From JACJXF01 sp964349045 (GTDB taxonomy: Bacteria; Bacteroidota; Bacteroidia; Bacteroidales; GCA-2748055), in the NCBI GenBank assembly GCA_964349045.1, contig CAYGFI010000055.1, positions 1-25,669 on the forward strand: a stretch of DNA of 25,669 bases, given 5' to 3'. The notes under the pieces are model-generated. The model was not told the DNA's origin. It searched no databases and saw nothing but the letters and a program-made list of their open reading frames with translations. The stretch's first letter is position 1; each line of letters starts with the position of its first letter. This document shows positions 1 through 9,392 of the stretch, piece after piece. The translations under genes were made by a program, and so were the position numbers.

Positions 1-36
1 AGTACCTGAACAATCCGGGAGTCTGGTCCGGGTTTA

Positions 37-57
37 CATGCTGAAAATAACAGCATG
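37..57. repeat. Small hairpin near left edge
   Basis: A 7-bp perfect inverted repeat (CATGCTG / CAGCATG) flanks a 7-base A-rich loop. It lies about 90 bases downstream of the beta-mannosidase stop on the minus strand. No T-run follows on either strand, so it is not a typical intrinsic terminator. The rest of bases 1-149 is AT-rich and holds no gene I can support. Confidence 0.3.
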
Positions 58-149
58 AATAGTAAAACAATTAAGTTTAAAGTTTTCATTTTTAACGATT
101 TAGATATACTGAATAAAACTAATGATTTTCAATATAAAATGAAATAATT

Positions 150-2720
150 TTAGTTGCAGGCATCGAACAAACTCATCATCCGGATATCGCCGTCAAGATT
201 TATTGCCTCCCCGGTAAACTTAATTTTATAAGTCTTTCCCGGTATCATATCGAAAAAATTATCTGAAAAAAATCCTTCTGAATTTGTGGTAATCAATGAT
301 ACATTTTTCGCCAGTTTTTTTGTTGTCAAAGTGAGTTCATATTCCTGATCACCTGATTTAGCAATTGATTTAGTGATTTCCGGATTTTCGAGTTGGAGAT
401 TTTTTCCATCTGTGAAATAAAACTGGTTTATGGCTAAAACCTGATCACCAGATTGAACAGATACTTCGAAAATGGATTTCGAAGCAGAAGTTTTTGATAA
501 TAATTCCTTTTCCGGAACTTTAAGATAAACAAGGCTTGAATTGGCTACTATCATGGTATCTATCTGTTTTTCCCAAAGAATCTTTCCTTCAAAATCATAC
601 AGTTTGGCAACAAGGGTCATTTTTTCTGAAGTTAATCTATCATTGGCAACAGTAACCTTAATATCGTTACTTTCTCTGTAAATAATAGGGTAAACCGGCT
701 GGAAAGCATTTTTTACCGCATAGTGCAATGCCTTCCAACGTCCAAAATAATCCACGCTTGCCCATGACATAGTTGGCCAGCAATCGTTGATCTGCCAGTA
801 AAGTGATCCCATGCAATGCGGCATGTTTCTGCGGTGGGTTTCAATTGCATATTTAATGCCATCTGCCTGTGTTAATTGACTGACGTAAATAAAAGATTCA
901 AAGTTCCCGGGCACTTTATAATACCTGGCAATGTATGTTCGGATCATCTCGTTTCCATTAAAGCCGGGGGCAATCCATGACATGATACTTCGCTGACGGT
1001 GTTCCATTACCGCCGACCTGTAGGACATGTCTTTTTCAGTTGCAAATGCACGAATGGTTTTCAACTCCGGGAACGACTGCAATCCATATTCGCTGACAAA
1101 CCGGGGTATTTTTTCTGAGTATGAGGAAAAAGGAACATTTCCAAACCAAACCGTCCAATCATGCTCATCCCCTGAAAGCCTGTCTGCAACCTTGTTATCC
1201 CAGGTTTGGGGAGATGAGGGCCAGTAAGAGACTTCAGGATGAAATTCCCTGACCGCCTGAGGAAGGATCTGGTAAAAAATTCTTTCATAAACGTTCCATA
1301 AGGATGTTGCATCTTTTTGGGAGTATTTGTTTTTCCATCCCCAACTGTGCCATGCGGAAAGGTTTTCGTTATTTCCGCACCATAAAGCCACCGAGGGGTG
1401 ATTCCGAAGGCGTTTAACATTGTACTCAGCCTCTTTCCTGATATTTTCAAGATGAAGAGAATCGTCTGGTTGCAGATTGCAGGCAAACATGAAATCGTTC
1501 CATGCAAGAATTCCGTTTTCATCCAGCAGATCATAAAATTCATCGTCTTCATAAACTGCTCCGCCCCATACCCGGAGCATATTCATATTAGCTAATACCG
1601 CATCATTCACAACCCGCTTATAGTTTGCCAAAGTATTCCGGGTAAGGAAGATATCTGAGGGGATATAATTGGCTCCCTTCATAAATACAGGTACTCCGTT
1701 CAGCCTAAAGAAAAAACTATTTCCAATCGCGTCCTTTTCCTGAACCAGTTCAAGAGTGCGGACACCAATGCGTTCTGAAATTGTCTGGAGCAATTTATTT
1801 CCCTGCTTCATGCAGATGTCAACATGATAAAGCTTTTGTCCACCTAATCCATTCGTCCACCATAGTTCGGGCTTCTCAATGGAAAAATCGATTTCGTATC
1901 CGGAGTTTCCTGCTTGAACCGTTATTATATTCTTTGACTCGAGTTTGACACTATCTATCCATACTTCAAAATTAATTTTTGCAGAATTATCAGCAATAAG
2001 TTCAATAACAGCCTTATATGAGGCAATTTCATCAGTGATTTTTAGAGGTTTCACATACAAATCGTTCATTTTAACATTATTCCATGCATATATTCTGACA
2101 GGTCGCCAGACCCCGCAGGTTACCAGACGCGGTCCCCAATCCCAGCCATAATGAAAAGGCGCTTTCCGGGTGAAAACATTGGTTCTTTCATTCTCGGGAG
2201 CAATTTCATTGGCTGCCATCAGGGTGTAAGGAACTTTCCTTAGTTTATCCATTCCGACATTCACTGCAGAATGGAAATATACGCGTAATGAATTCCTGCC
2301 CTTTTTAAGAATATTTTTTACCGGGATGTTCCAGCTGATAAACATGTTATCGGCTGTTAAAACCATTGAATCGTTTACATACACATCGGCGTAGGTATCT
2401 AAACCCTCAAATTGAAGATCAATATGGGAAAAAGATGACCGTTCGTTTGAAACTTCAAAGGAAGTGGAATATTCCCAATCTGTAGTTTCAATCCATTTTA
2501 CTTCCAACTCATTCTTTTGATAAAATGGGTCGGGTATGATTTTATTATCAAGCAGATCGGTATGAACACATCCCGGGACACTTGCCGGTAACCAGGCAGT
2601 ATCTCCGGCCTTTCTGAATTTCCAATCACTTTTAAGAATATCACTTTTTACCGGCTGGTTATAAGAACATCCGGATTGCAGGAGCGTCATTACAACTATA
2701 ACATAAATGAAGTATTTCAT
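150..2720 (-). CDS. GH2 beta-mannosidase-like lipoprotein
   Basis: This 856-residue protein resembles exo-acting GH2 beta-mannosidases, which remove terminal beta-mannosyl residues from glycans. The N-terminus is a lipoprotein signal with lipobox LQSGC (Cys18), so it is probably membrane-anchored in the periplasm or outer membrane. The order is N-terminal sugar-binding jelly roll (about 30-210), immunoglobulin-like domain (about 220-330), TIM barrel (about 340-640) and C-terminal beta domains. The barrel starts with the family-typical GANYIPSD and LRVWGGAVYE motifs. The acid/base is probably Glu452 in GNNEN and the nucleophile Glu544 in VSEYG. Length fits the family. It is the last gene of the minus-strand glycan cluster, 134 bases after the broken symporter, with no clear promoter of its own. 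GH2 exo-specificity can vary (mannosidase versus mannosylglycoprotein endo-type relatives), so the exact substrate is open. Confidence 0.9.
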   Translation of the reverse strand: MKYFIYVIVVMTLLQSGCSYNQPVKSDILKSDWKFRKAGDTAWLPASVPGCVHTDLLDNKIIPDPFYQKNELEVKWIETTDWEYSTSFEVSNERSSFSHIDLQFEGLDTYADVYVNDSMVLTADNMFISWNIPVKNILKKGRNSLRVYFHSAVNVGMDKLRKVPYTLMAANEIAPENERTNVFTRKAPFHYGWDWGPRLVTCGVWRPVRIYAWNNVKMNDLYVKPLKITDEIASYKAVIELIADNSAKINFEVWIDSVKLESKNIITVQAGNSGYEIDFSIEKPELWWTNGLGGQKLYHVDICMKQGNKLLQTISERIGVRTLELVQEKDAIGNSFFFRLNGVPVFMKGANYIPSDIFLTRNTLANYKRVVNDAVLANMNMLRVWGGAVYEDDEFYDLLDENGILAWNDFMFACNLQPDDSLHLENIRKEAEYNVKRLRNHPSVALWCGNNENLSAWHSWGWKNKYSQKDATSLWNVYERIFYQILPQAVREFHPEVSYWPSSPQTWDNKVADRLSGDEHDWTVWFGNVPFSSYSEKIPRFVSEYGLQSFPELKTIRAFATEKDMSYRSAVMEHRQRSIMSWIAPGFNGNEMIRTYIARYYKVPGNFESFIYVSQLTQADGIKYAIETHRRNMPHCMGSLYWQINDCWPTMSWASVDYFGRWKALHYAVKNAFQPVYPIIYRESNDIKVTVANDRLTSEKMTLVAKLYDFEGKILWEKQIDTMIVANSSLVYLKVPEKELLSKTSASKSIFEVSVQSGDQVLAINQFYFTDGKNLQLENPEITKSIAKSGDQEYELTLTTKKLAKNVSLITTNSEGFFSDNFFDMIPGKTYKIKFTGEAINLDGDIRMMSLFDACN

Positions 2721-2854
2721 AAATTTTATTATTAGTGCAGGTTGCTACCATTAAATAGTTTATAATTAAGAACAGGGATTATGAATTTGTTCAATCTTAA
2801 TCTTAAATCTGCTAATCTTTGGCATTTTTAGCTATATATTTTGGTTGCAGAAAA

Positions 2855-4160
2855 TTACGTTTTTTTTGCCTTTAATGCACTAAGTTCCATATTTATGTCA
2901 TAAACTTTTTTCTCATCCAACTGATAAAAGAACAGAGCGATCAGAGCTATAAAACTCCATATAGCGGGCATTAAGCTGAATAATATTCTAATTCCTCTCT
3001 CTGTTTCGGGAGATGCCGTAACATTGGCAACAAAACCAAAATAAGCCAGGAGATAACCGGCAATTGCCCCGCCAATAGACCAACCGAATTTCTGGGCAAA
3101 ATTGGCCGAAGAATAAATTAAACCGGTTGCTCTTCTGCCGTTTTTCCACTCGGAATAGTCCGCTGTATCGGCATACATACTCCACATCATTGCCATTGCC
3201 GGACCTACAGCAAAATTACAAAGAGCCTGAAAAACAAACATAAGTGTAATCTGATCCTTTTCCAGAAAATAATAAGCTACACTCAGGATGGTTCCGAGTA
3301 TCATGGAAACGATATAGACTCTCTTCTTTCCGATCATGGCTGCCATGGGCTTCAGTAAAACGGTACCAAGGATGCTGCAGGCAGTTCCTGACAGCAACGT
3401 ACAGACAAGTCATTACACCAACCAACGTAAGAAGTAACCATGGAACATTTGTAAATAAATCCTTCAGATCTTTTTTAACCGGACTTTTTTCCTCAGTTAT
3501 AGGTTTTACTCTTTCCTTGCATAGGAAAAAGGTTGTGAGAAACATCAGAACAGCAAGGAAGGAGTAAATCCCCATAGCCGCCGAAAATCCAAACTGCTCA
3601 TTAGGAACTCCTTCTGCACTTGCTTTAAGCAGACCAAAGTACTGAACCAGTTTTAGAGTAAATGCCTGCACAATTATTCCCCCGGAGAAAGCGAAAATGG
3701 AACGAAAGGCCGATAAGCTGGTCCTTTCCAGGGAGTTTGATGTTATTACTGCCATTAAGGCTCCGTAGGGAACGTTAATTGTGGAATAGATAAACATCAT
3801 GACTGTATATGTAACATAGGCATAAACAAGTTTGGCGCTTGTCGCTATTTCAGGAGTGTAGAAAGTAAGAAAGCCTACAACACCAAAAGGAATAACCGTG
3901 TATATAATCCATGGTCTGAATTTGCCAAATTTAGAATTGGTTCTGTCGGCCAAAACACCTACAACCGGATCATAAAAAGTATCCAACAAACGGACAATTA
4001 AAAACATGGTTCCGGCTGCGGCTGCCGATATACCAAAAACATCAGTATAAAAATATAACAAAAACAATGTAAATGTCTGGTAAAAAAGGTTTGAAGCCAG
4101 ATCGCCGAAGCCGTAGGCTGATTTTTCTATAAAAGAAATTTTTCCGGTTTGGGTCGTCAT
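2855..4160 (-). pseudogene. GPH/MelB-type sugar:cation symporter, disrupted
   Basis: The gene encodes a glycoside-pentoside-hexuronide (MelB/YicJ/XynB-like) inner-membrane symporter of the MFS superfamily. The 5' part (from 4160) carries the family signature of an N-terminal YGFGDLASN and DPVVGVLADRTNSKFGKFRPW, with about six membrane helices. After LYVAV (residue about 254) the frame runs into unrelated sequence and stops at 3216. Family-like sequence resumes in another frame from about 3397 (LLSGTACSILGTVLLKP) and continues to 2855 with the late helices and the motif WSMYADTADYSEWKNGRR. Compared with E. coli YicJ as I recall it, about 21 residues around helix 7 are missing between VR and LS, so this looks like a deletion of roughly 60 bases, not a multiple of three. 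It was presumably the importer for products of the neighbouring hydrolases. An assembly collapse cannot be excluded. Confidence 0.85.
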
Positions 4161-4257
4161 ATAGATTAGTTAAGTAGTTTACTGATATTGAAATTCCTTT
4201 TATAAATCTTAATACCCAACAAAAAATAGCAATTTGCGAGTTATTTTCTAAGATTCA

Positions 4258-4287
4258 GAACTTAAAAATTACTTTGAATTTAAGTTC
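4258..4287 (-). terminator. Hairpin after the GH106 gene
   Basis: A perfect 9-bp inverted repeat (GAACTTAAA / TTTAAGTTC) with a 12-base loop begins 4 bases past the GH106 stop codon on the minus strand. The stem is AT-rich and no U-run follows, so it may act as a weak terminator, an attenuator or a 3'-end stabiliser between the hydrolase and the downstream symporter. Confidence 0.35.
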
Positions 4288-4291
4288 TTCA

Positions 4292-7200
4292 TTAAGGCTT
4301 ATCACTTGTTTCCCTCAGAATAGTCAAAGGCCCCAAAAGTCCAGATGGTTTTAATGGCTTGTCCTTATCTAAAAAATCACTTACCGGAGCCGATGTCCAG
4401 ATATTCTTTAATTCCCCGAACTGAATGTAGTCGCCTATAATTCTGTTCCTGAATACATTAGCTACTTCAACCTCCAGAATATTCTCTTTCTTAAGCAGTC
4501 CCGTAACTTTGATTTTGTTACCCGGCATCCAGGAAATTCCGAGATCATTTTCATTTAATGAAACTTTAACTGTTGATTCAAATTTACCAATATCGAGGAA
4601 AAGCTCATCGCCGGATTGCAAAATATTTTCGGGCAACATGAATTTAATTCTGTAAATGGCTGTTCCGGAGAAGTACTTTATATCAGGATTGTCAGAACTA
4701 GTCAATGACTCAAGATTATTTATTTCCAATAGGGGAATTTCTGCATCATAAGCAGGAACAAACTCAATTGAACCATCAATTCCTATGTTTTCAGTTATTT
4801 CATAGGGCTTCAATTCCTTAATGGTTTTTTCATTTTTTTCATTAACAAAAGTATACGATCCGGCACGGGAGGCTGAATTCAGAAAACCATCTCCATCTTT
4901 TCCAACAAATGGAACGGACCATTCATTATTATCCTTTTCCAGACTTGGGAATATTTGCTTTTCCCCGTAAAAAACCTTGGAATAATTATCTGTGGAAGTG
5001 CTTTTTCCAAAGATAAAAATCAAAGATTCCCTTGGTTTAAAAGTAACCGGGATTCTGATTGAGCCGTTCTCTGAAGCAAATACCCGGGGAATGAGTATGC
5101 TTCCAACCATGGGATTCCAAACCTGTGGAGATTTATTCCCGACAGCAAAAACACACTCCCTGTTCAATGAATCCTCTGTCTGGTTGACAACAAAAAATAC
5201 ATCATAACCTCCATATTTTTTATGAATATACATCAGGTTCATGGCGTCAGGGAAATTGGTGGTAAATTCTGGAGCAATGCTTCTTTTGTCAATCACTTCA
5301 GCAATAGGGACACCATAATAAACCATCCCTTTCCCATACTTGTTTTCAGTTATGTTGACTCCATCAATTTCGCCCCAGACTTTACCCGTGATTTCTGAAA
5401 ACTCTTTTGATTTTTGCAGTATTCCATTTAATGAATATTGTTTAACCGGCCTGGGGCCAAAAACAACTGCCCCCTGTTTAACAAGCTCTTCAATTCTTTT
5501 CAGAGTACTTAATTCCATTGATTTCGATGCCGGAAGAACAAGGATTCCATATTCAATTCCGTTATCAAGAACAATTTTCCCTTCCTTTACGGTTGCCTTG
5601 CTATTAAGCATATCATAATTGCAGGACATTCCCCTGTAACCAAATGGCAGGTCATTAACAAATGAGTTTTCCAAATACTGGGGCAGTTGATCTCCCACAT
5701 AATATAAAATACCAGATGCGATAGTTCCTTTTTGAAGAGCATACTGAATGCGGGATTGATAATTCATCCATTCTGAAGCATGCTGCCAGTAGTTGTTATT
5801 CCGGTTGAAATGCGCTGCAAACTGACCTAATGTCATCCCTGGTTTTTTATCCATTGGCTGATGAACATAACTATGCAAAATCATCTGGTTTATTCCTGAA
5901 CAGAATGCCCTGTCACCAAATAACTTTAAATCATTAAATGATTCGCTGTAATGAGCCATTCCTGTATATGCTTCCGAGCCTAAAATCGGAATATTATACC
6001 CGTTGGCAGCAAAAACAGGAAAGCTTTCGAATGGTTTAGAGGGAGTATATTCGGTAAATGTTTCCCTGTTGTGGCCAGCCCAGAATTCAAACATGGGCAA
6101 ATCAACATAGCTGTTTGTTCTGAGAATCTCCAGGGGCGGATAGTTGGCATCTCCGTAAATGATTTCAGCATGCATTTCAATATTTTCCCTGTGACACAAA
6201 TCGCGGAAATGTTTGTAATAATTATTTTCAACCATATCGGCAATGGTTTTTCTGAAATCATACAAAAAAGCCTCTGTTAGCTCAGAATTCCCAACTATCT
6301 CACCACATAGTGCCGGAATCCAGTTTGTAATGCTATACCCCCTGTTTTTCACAAATTCCTCAGGAAGGCTGGCAGTCCAATTTTGATATCCACATTCCCA
6401 ACTGTCGATAAGAAGGAATTTAAAAGTATTTCCGGTATATTCACCTGCATTATCGATGAGTTTTTGCGGAAAACTATTAAAATGAAGATTCAGGGCGGCG
6501 GTATCCATTTTGTCACATTCGAGGCCGGTACCTTCTGCTGTGGCCGGGCCGTTCATAGCGCCTGTTGTGGTATAGCCAAACCGCAAAACACACCAGTTTC
6601 CTTCAGGTGCTGTCCAGTTTAGCATACCATTCTCGTCCATCTGGTCTGTCAGGTTTATAAGCTTGTTCATTTCGATTGACTCAGGCTTTAGTGAAGTATC
6701 ATACCCATCGAAATTGTTCCTGTCGTTTGATTTTGTCGCCACTGTTTTTTCAAGCAAATAAGGCACATTTGTATAAAAGGAAGGATACTCATCTGACAGG
6801 AGCAGTTCAATCTCGGCAATAGTAAAATCAATAAATGAATCAGAGCCGGAAACATCGATTACTTCAATCTGGTAATGTTTCGAACTGGTCGAAGGAATTT
6901 CCGTAGATAAAGACTTATTCAACCCGGTAAGTCCGAACTCTTTAATCATTTTGAAATTGACTCCGTCGTTGGAAGATGAAATACGGTATGAAGAGGTAAA
7001 CGTCCGCATGTCACTCCACATAAATCGTTTTCGTGGATGTATAATCAGTTTTTCAGCCGTAAATTCATTCTCAAATGAAAATGAAATCTTATCACCTTTA
7101 ACAATTTTCAATGTACTTGAAGGATCTCCATCGAAAAGCAGATTATTTATGGGGGAGTTGTTAAGCCTGCATACTGGTTTTGCCTGCTGCAATGAATTTG

Positions 7201-7747
7201 CGTAACGCGCGGTTTTAAATGCAACTAATGCAACATCGCGGTAAAAATTTCTTTCAGAATAAGGCTGAGGAACCTGTATATCCTGTTTAGTTCCACCACT
7301 GATATATGTTTTTGTCCATACAAATTGCTTCATCGACATTTCCGGGGTAATCCAGGGACCACCGCTGGTGCTCCATCCATCACAATTATGAGCGCCTATC
7401 TTTATATCCAAACGATTTGCTTCCTTCAAAGCCCATTGGAATAATTCGTGCCATTCGGGAGTGTCAAAAACAACTCGCTTTACGCCAAAGTCTTTTCCGT
7501 TAAAAATACCAATGTTGAGAATAGTGGCCTGGCCTATCCCTGCTTGTTTCATTGCTTCAAGATCCTTTGTAATTCCATCCTTTGTTATCGCTCCATCAAC
7601 CCAATGCCACCAGGTATGAATACTGATTGCAGGTCCGGGATTCAGAAATTCATCCGGACTAAGTTTTTCTACTGAAACCTGTTTCTTACATGCGTTTATA
7701 AGCAATGCTGAGATAACCACTAAAAAAAACACTACATATCTTTTCAT
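4292..7747 (-). CDS. GH106-type alpha-L-rhamnosidase-like lipoprotein
   Basis: This large 1151-residue protein resembles GH106 alpha-L-rhamnosidases, the family that includes Bacteroides thetaiotaomicron enzymes acting on rhamnogalacturonan-II. It has a lipoprotein signal (INAC, Cys20). Right after it comes the family's N-terminal signature: WWHWVDG (46-52), then ITKDGITKDLEAMKQAGIG. Residues about 195-300 look like an inserted F5/8C-type carbohydrate-binding module (FDGDPSSTL, then SSNDGVNF). The catalytic TIM-barrel region continues to about 750. The C-terminal part has beta-sandwich modules, including a GH2-like sugar-binding fold at about 1000-1130 (FLDIGKFESTVKVSLNENDL). Its ATG overlaps the TGA of the beta-helix gene in an ATGA junction, which suggests translational coupling. 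The large GH106 group is not uniformly characterised, so rhamnosidase activity is family-level inference. Confidence 0.85.
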   Translation of the reverse strand: MKRYVVFFLVVISALLINACKKQVSVEKLSPDEFLNPGPAISIHTWWHWVDGAITKDGITKDLEAMKQAGIGQATILNIGIFNGKDFGVKRVVFDTPEWHELFQWALKEANRLDIKIGAHNCDGWSTSGGPWITPEMSMKQFVWTKTYISGGTKQDIQVPQPYSERNFYRDVALVAFKTARYANSLQQAKPVCRLNNSPINNLLFDGDPSSTLKIVKGDKISFSFENEFTAEKLIIHPRKRFMWSDMRTFTSSYRISSSNDGVNFKMIKEFGLTGLNKSLSTEIPSTSSKHYQIEVIDVSGSDSFIDFTIAEIELLLSDEYPSFYTNVPYLLEKTVATKSNDRNNFDGYDTSLKPESIEMNKLINLTDQMDENGMLNWTAPEGNWCVLRFGYTTTGAMNGPATAEGTGLECDKMDTAALNLHFNSFPQKLIDNAGEYTGNTFKFLLIDSWECGYQNWTASLPEEFVKNRGYSITNWIPALCGEIVGNSELTEAFLYDFRKTIADMVENNYYKHFRDLCHRENIEMHAEIIYGDANYPPLEILRTNSYVDLPMFEFWAGHNRETFTEYTPSKPFESFPVFAANGYNIPILGSEAYTGMAHYSESFNDLKLFGDRAFCSGINQMILHSYVHQPMDKKPGMTLGQFAAHFNRNNNYWQHASEWMNYQSRIQYALQKGTIASGILYYVGDQLPQYLENSFVNDLPFGYRGMSCNYDMLNSKATVKEGKIVLDNGIEYGILVLPASKSMELSTLKRIEELVKQGAVVFGPRPVKQYSLNGILQKSKEFSEITGKVWGEIDGVNITENKYGKGMVYYGVPIAEVIDKRSIAPEFTTNFPDAMNLMYIHKKYGGYDVFFVVNQTEDSLNRECVFAVGNKSPQVWNPMVGSILIPRVFASENGSIRIPVTFKPRESLIFIFGKSTSTDNYSKVFYGEKQIFPSLEKDNNEWSVPFVGKDGDGFLNSASRAGSYTFVNEKNEKTIKELKPYEITENIGIDGSIEFVPAYDAEIPLLEINNLESLTSSDNPDIKYFSGTAIYRIKFMLPENILQSGDELFLDIGKFESTVKVSLNENDLGISWMPGNKIKVTGLLKKENILEVEVANVFRNRIIGDYIQFGELKNIWTSAPVSDFLDKDKPLKPSGLLGPLTILRETSDKP

Positions 7748-9171
7748 TTTATCAGGATTTTATTAATTGGTTCAAAAGCGCCAAACCAGGGTGATGGTTC
7801 ATATTTCCACTTTATTCCTGAGGAAATCACATCTGGAATTTGTTCCGGCACAAAATCAAACTTCAGTTCATTTCGATATAAGGGAGCGCCAAACTGATTT
7901 CCATGAGGTAAAAATTCGTAAACCTTAACATCAAATTGCCCTATCCTGCTAGGCCTGTTTTTATAGCCTTCAAATAAATTTTCCATAGCAATAAAATTAC
8001 GCTCTTTTAATTCATTTTCCACTTCCCCGGGAGTAAAGGTAAAACCCATCTCATAATCCCATCCTTTATCACAAATATTCCTGTATATACAAATATCCCT
8101 GAAGTTTTTGGAAAGAATATCAATGCTTCCAACTCCCCCGGCATAAACAGAGGGAGAGCCACAACGATAAAAAGTATTGTTATAAATATGAATATCAGAG
8201 CGCAAAAGATCATGACCCCACATACCAAACAGAACCCCTGAACCAGTCATGTTATAAACCAGGTTATGGTGAATCCTGACATTCCGAAGCTCTGAGCCCT
8301 TACCTTCAACGCTTATTGCAAATCCCCACATACAATTGTAAGCCGTATTGGAATGGAATACGACATCTTCAAGAAGTCCGAACCATGCGTCAGCGTAATA
8401 AGCCTGCCGGGGTAAATCATGTACCAGGTTATGATGAATAACTCCGTGCTTGCTAACTTCTTTACAATCAATCCCTTCCTTGAAACAATGGTGGATATGA
8501 TTATAAGCGGCTTCAAAGTACCTGGCGCCACAAATGGAAAGAGCCTCATGAGGCGCTTCATGCCTTTTATTCTGACCAGGTTCGTAATACTGGTCAGCAT
8601 TGTCATTTGCGCCTGTAATTTCACAACGAAGGACACGAACCGAATCGCAATACCACAGTCCGATTCCTGAATTGTGTGAGTGATCCGATTTGCATCCGAT
8701 CAATTCTATTTTTCTACAATCAGGACCCCTTACGATGAATCCGGCAGCATTTGAATTTCTTAATTCAATATTTTCAAAACGGAGATAGTTCACCTTTTCT
8801 ATCTGAAAGATTCCCTGTGTCAGCCGGGTGAATTTAACAGAATCGGACTTCTGAATGCCTTTTGTTATATAGGTTCCATCGAAGACTGCTTTCTCACCGG
8901 GAGCTGCGCGATACAAAATCCACTTTGAAGTGGTTCCGGAACGAACAGGTTTAAACTGTCTCGGAAGCATGTACTCTCCTCCCCTGATAGTGACTGTGTC
9001 TCCAGGAAATGCTTCTTCAGATGCTTTGAAAATACTTTTAAAGGGAGATAGTTGCGTTCCGGGATTCGAATCGTTCCCATCCGTGCCTACAAAATATTCC
9101 CTGGTAAAAGCATGAGAATAAAACAAAATAACTAATATAAAAATACCAATCCTGATTGTTACTATTCGCAT
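7744..9171 (-). CDS. Secreted right-handed parallel beta-helix protein
   Basis: The protein has a Sec signal peptide (MRIVTIRIG followed by a hydrophobic run ending near SHAFT). The next segment is YFVGTDGNDSNPGTQLSPFKS, typical of the start of secreted beta-helix proteins of the DUF1565/pectate-lyase-like type. Repeated short motifs follow (HNLVHD, HSNTAYN, HHNLVYN, YNNTFYR), each a turn of a parallel beta-helix. The open frame extends to 9237, but the ATG at 9171 places the signal peptide at the N-terminus and gives 475 residues, so I prefer it. Proteins of this fold are polysaccharide lyases, glycosidases or epimerases. No family-specific catalytic motif can be named by eye. Coupling to the GH106 gene suggests both act on the same, probably pectic or rhamnose-containing, glycan. 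Confidence 0.8.
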   Translation of the reverse strand: MRIVTIRIGIFILVILFYSHAFTREYFVGTDGNDSNPGTQLSPFKSIFKASEEAFPGDTVTIRGGEYMLPRQFKPVRSGTTSKWILYRAAPGEKAVFDGTYITKGIQKSDSVKFTRLTQGIFQIEKVNYLRFENIELRNSNAAGFIVRGPDCRKIELIGCKSDHSHNSGIGLWYCDSVRVLRCEITGANDNADQYYEPGQNKRHEAPHEALSICGARYFEAAYNHIHHCFKEGIDCKEVSKHGVIHHNLVHDLPRQAYYADAWFGLLEDVVFHSNTAYNCMWGFAISVEGKGSELRNVRIHHNLVYNMTGSGVLFGMWGHDLLRSDIHIYNNTFYRCGSPSVYAGGVGSIDILSKNFRDICIYRNICDKGWDYEMGFTFTPGEVENELKERNFIAMENLFEGYKNRPSRIGQFDVKVYEFLPHGNQFGAPLYRNELKFDFVPEQIPDVISSGIKWKYEPSPWFGAFEPINKILIK

Positions 9172-9269
9172 AGGTTCTGTTCCGTTATAATAATTATAAA
9201 ATCCGGAAAACCGATTCAAACTCTTTTGCTTCAACAATTTACAGGATACTTTCCCTTTCCGGAATAGTT

Positions 9270-9277
9270 CAAATGTA
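9270..9277 (-). promoter_or_regulatory. Possible -7 element for the beta-helix gene
   Basis: On the minus strand the bases read TACATTTG, matching the Bacteroidota -7 consensus TAnnTTTG. It lies about 100 bases upstream of the preferred start. I could not find a convincing -33 TTTG at the expected distance, so support is partial. Confidence 0.35.
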
Positions 9278-9338
9278 TCAACTTCATTTTTTATAAGTGC
9301 GTGCTATTTTGAAAATAAGGTTCGTTATATTTTTTTCA

Positions 9339-9369
9339 TTTGAAACTACAAATTATTAAAGTATTTTTG
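9339..9369 (+). promoter_or_regulatory. Bacteroidota-type promoter for the DHS-like operon
   Basis: TTTG at 9339-9342 and TATTTTTG at 9362-9369 match the -33 and -7 (TAnnTTTG) elements, with a 19-base spacer. The start codon follows 23 bases after the -7 element, so the leader would be very short. The leader before the ATG is A-rich (AATAATAAAGAA), as is common in this phylum. Confidence 0.7.
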
Positions 9370-9392
9370 TCAACCGTTAAAATAATAAAGAA

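Noticed and set aside
2..58. Short plus-strand frame at the left edge that could be the end of a gene
   Set aside because: Fewer than 20 codons are visible, with no conserved feature, so a gene end cannot be supported.
1061..1552. 163-residue minus-strand frame inside the beta-mannosidase gene
   Set aside because: It overlaps the catalytic part of the GH2 gene in another frame and has no family-like sequence of its own.
150..9171. A classical polysaccharide utilisation locus
   Set aside because: No SusC/SusD-type genes are in the window, so only a PUL-like enzyme cluster can be claimed.
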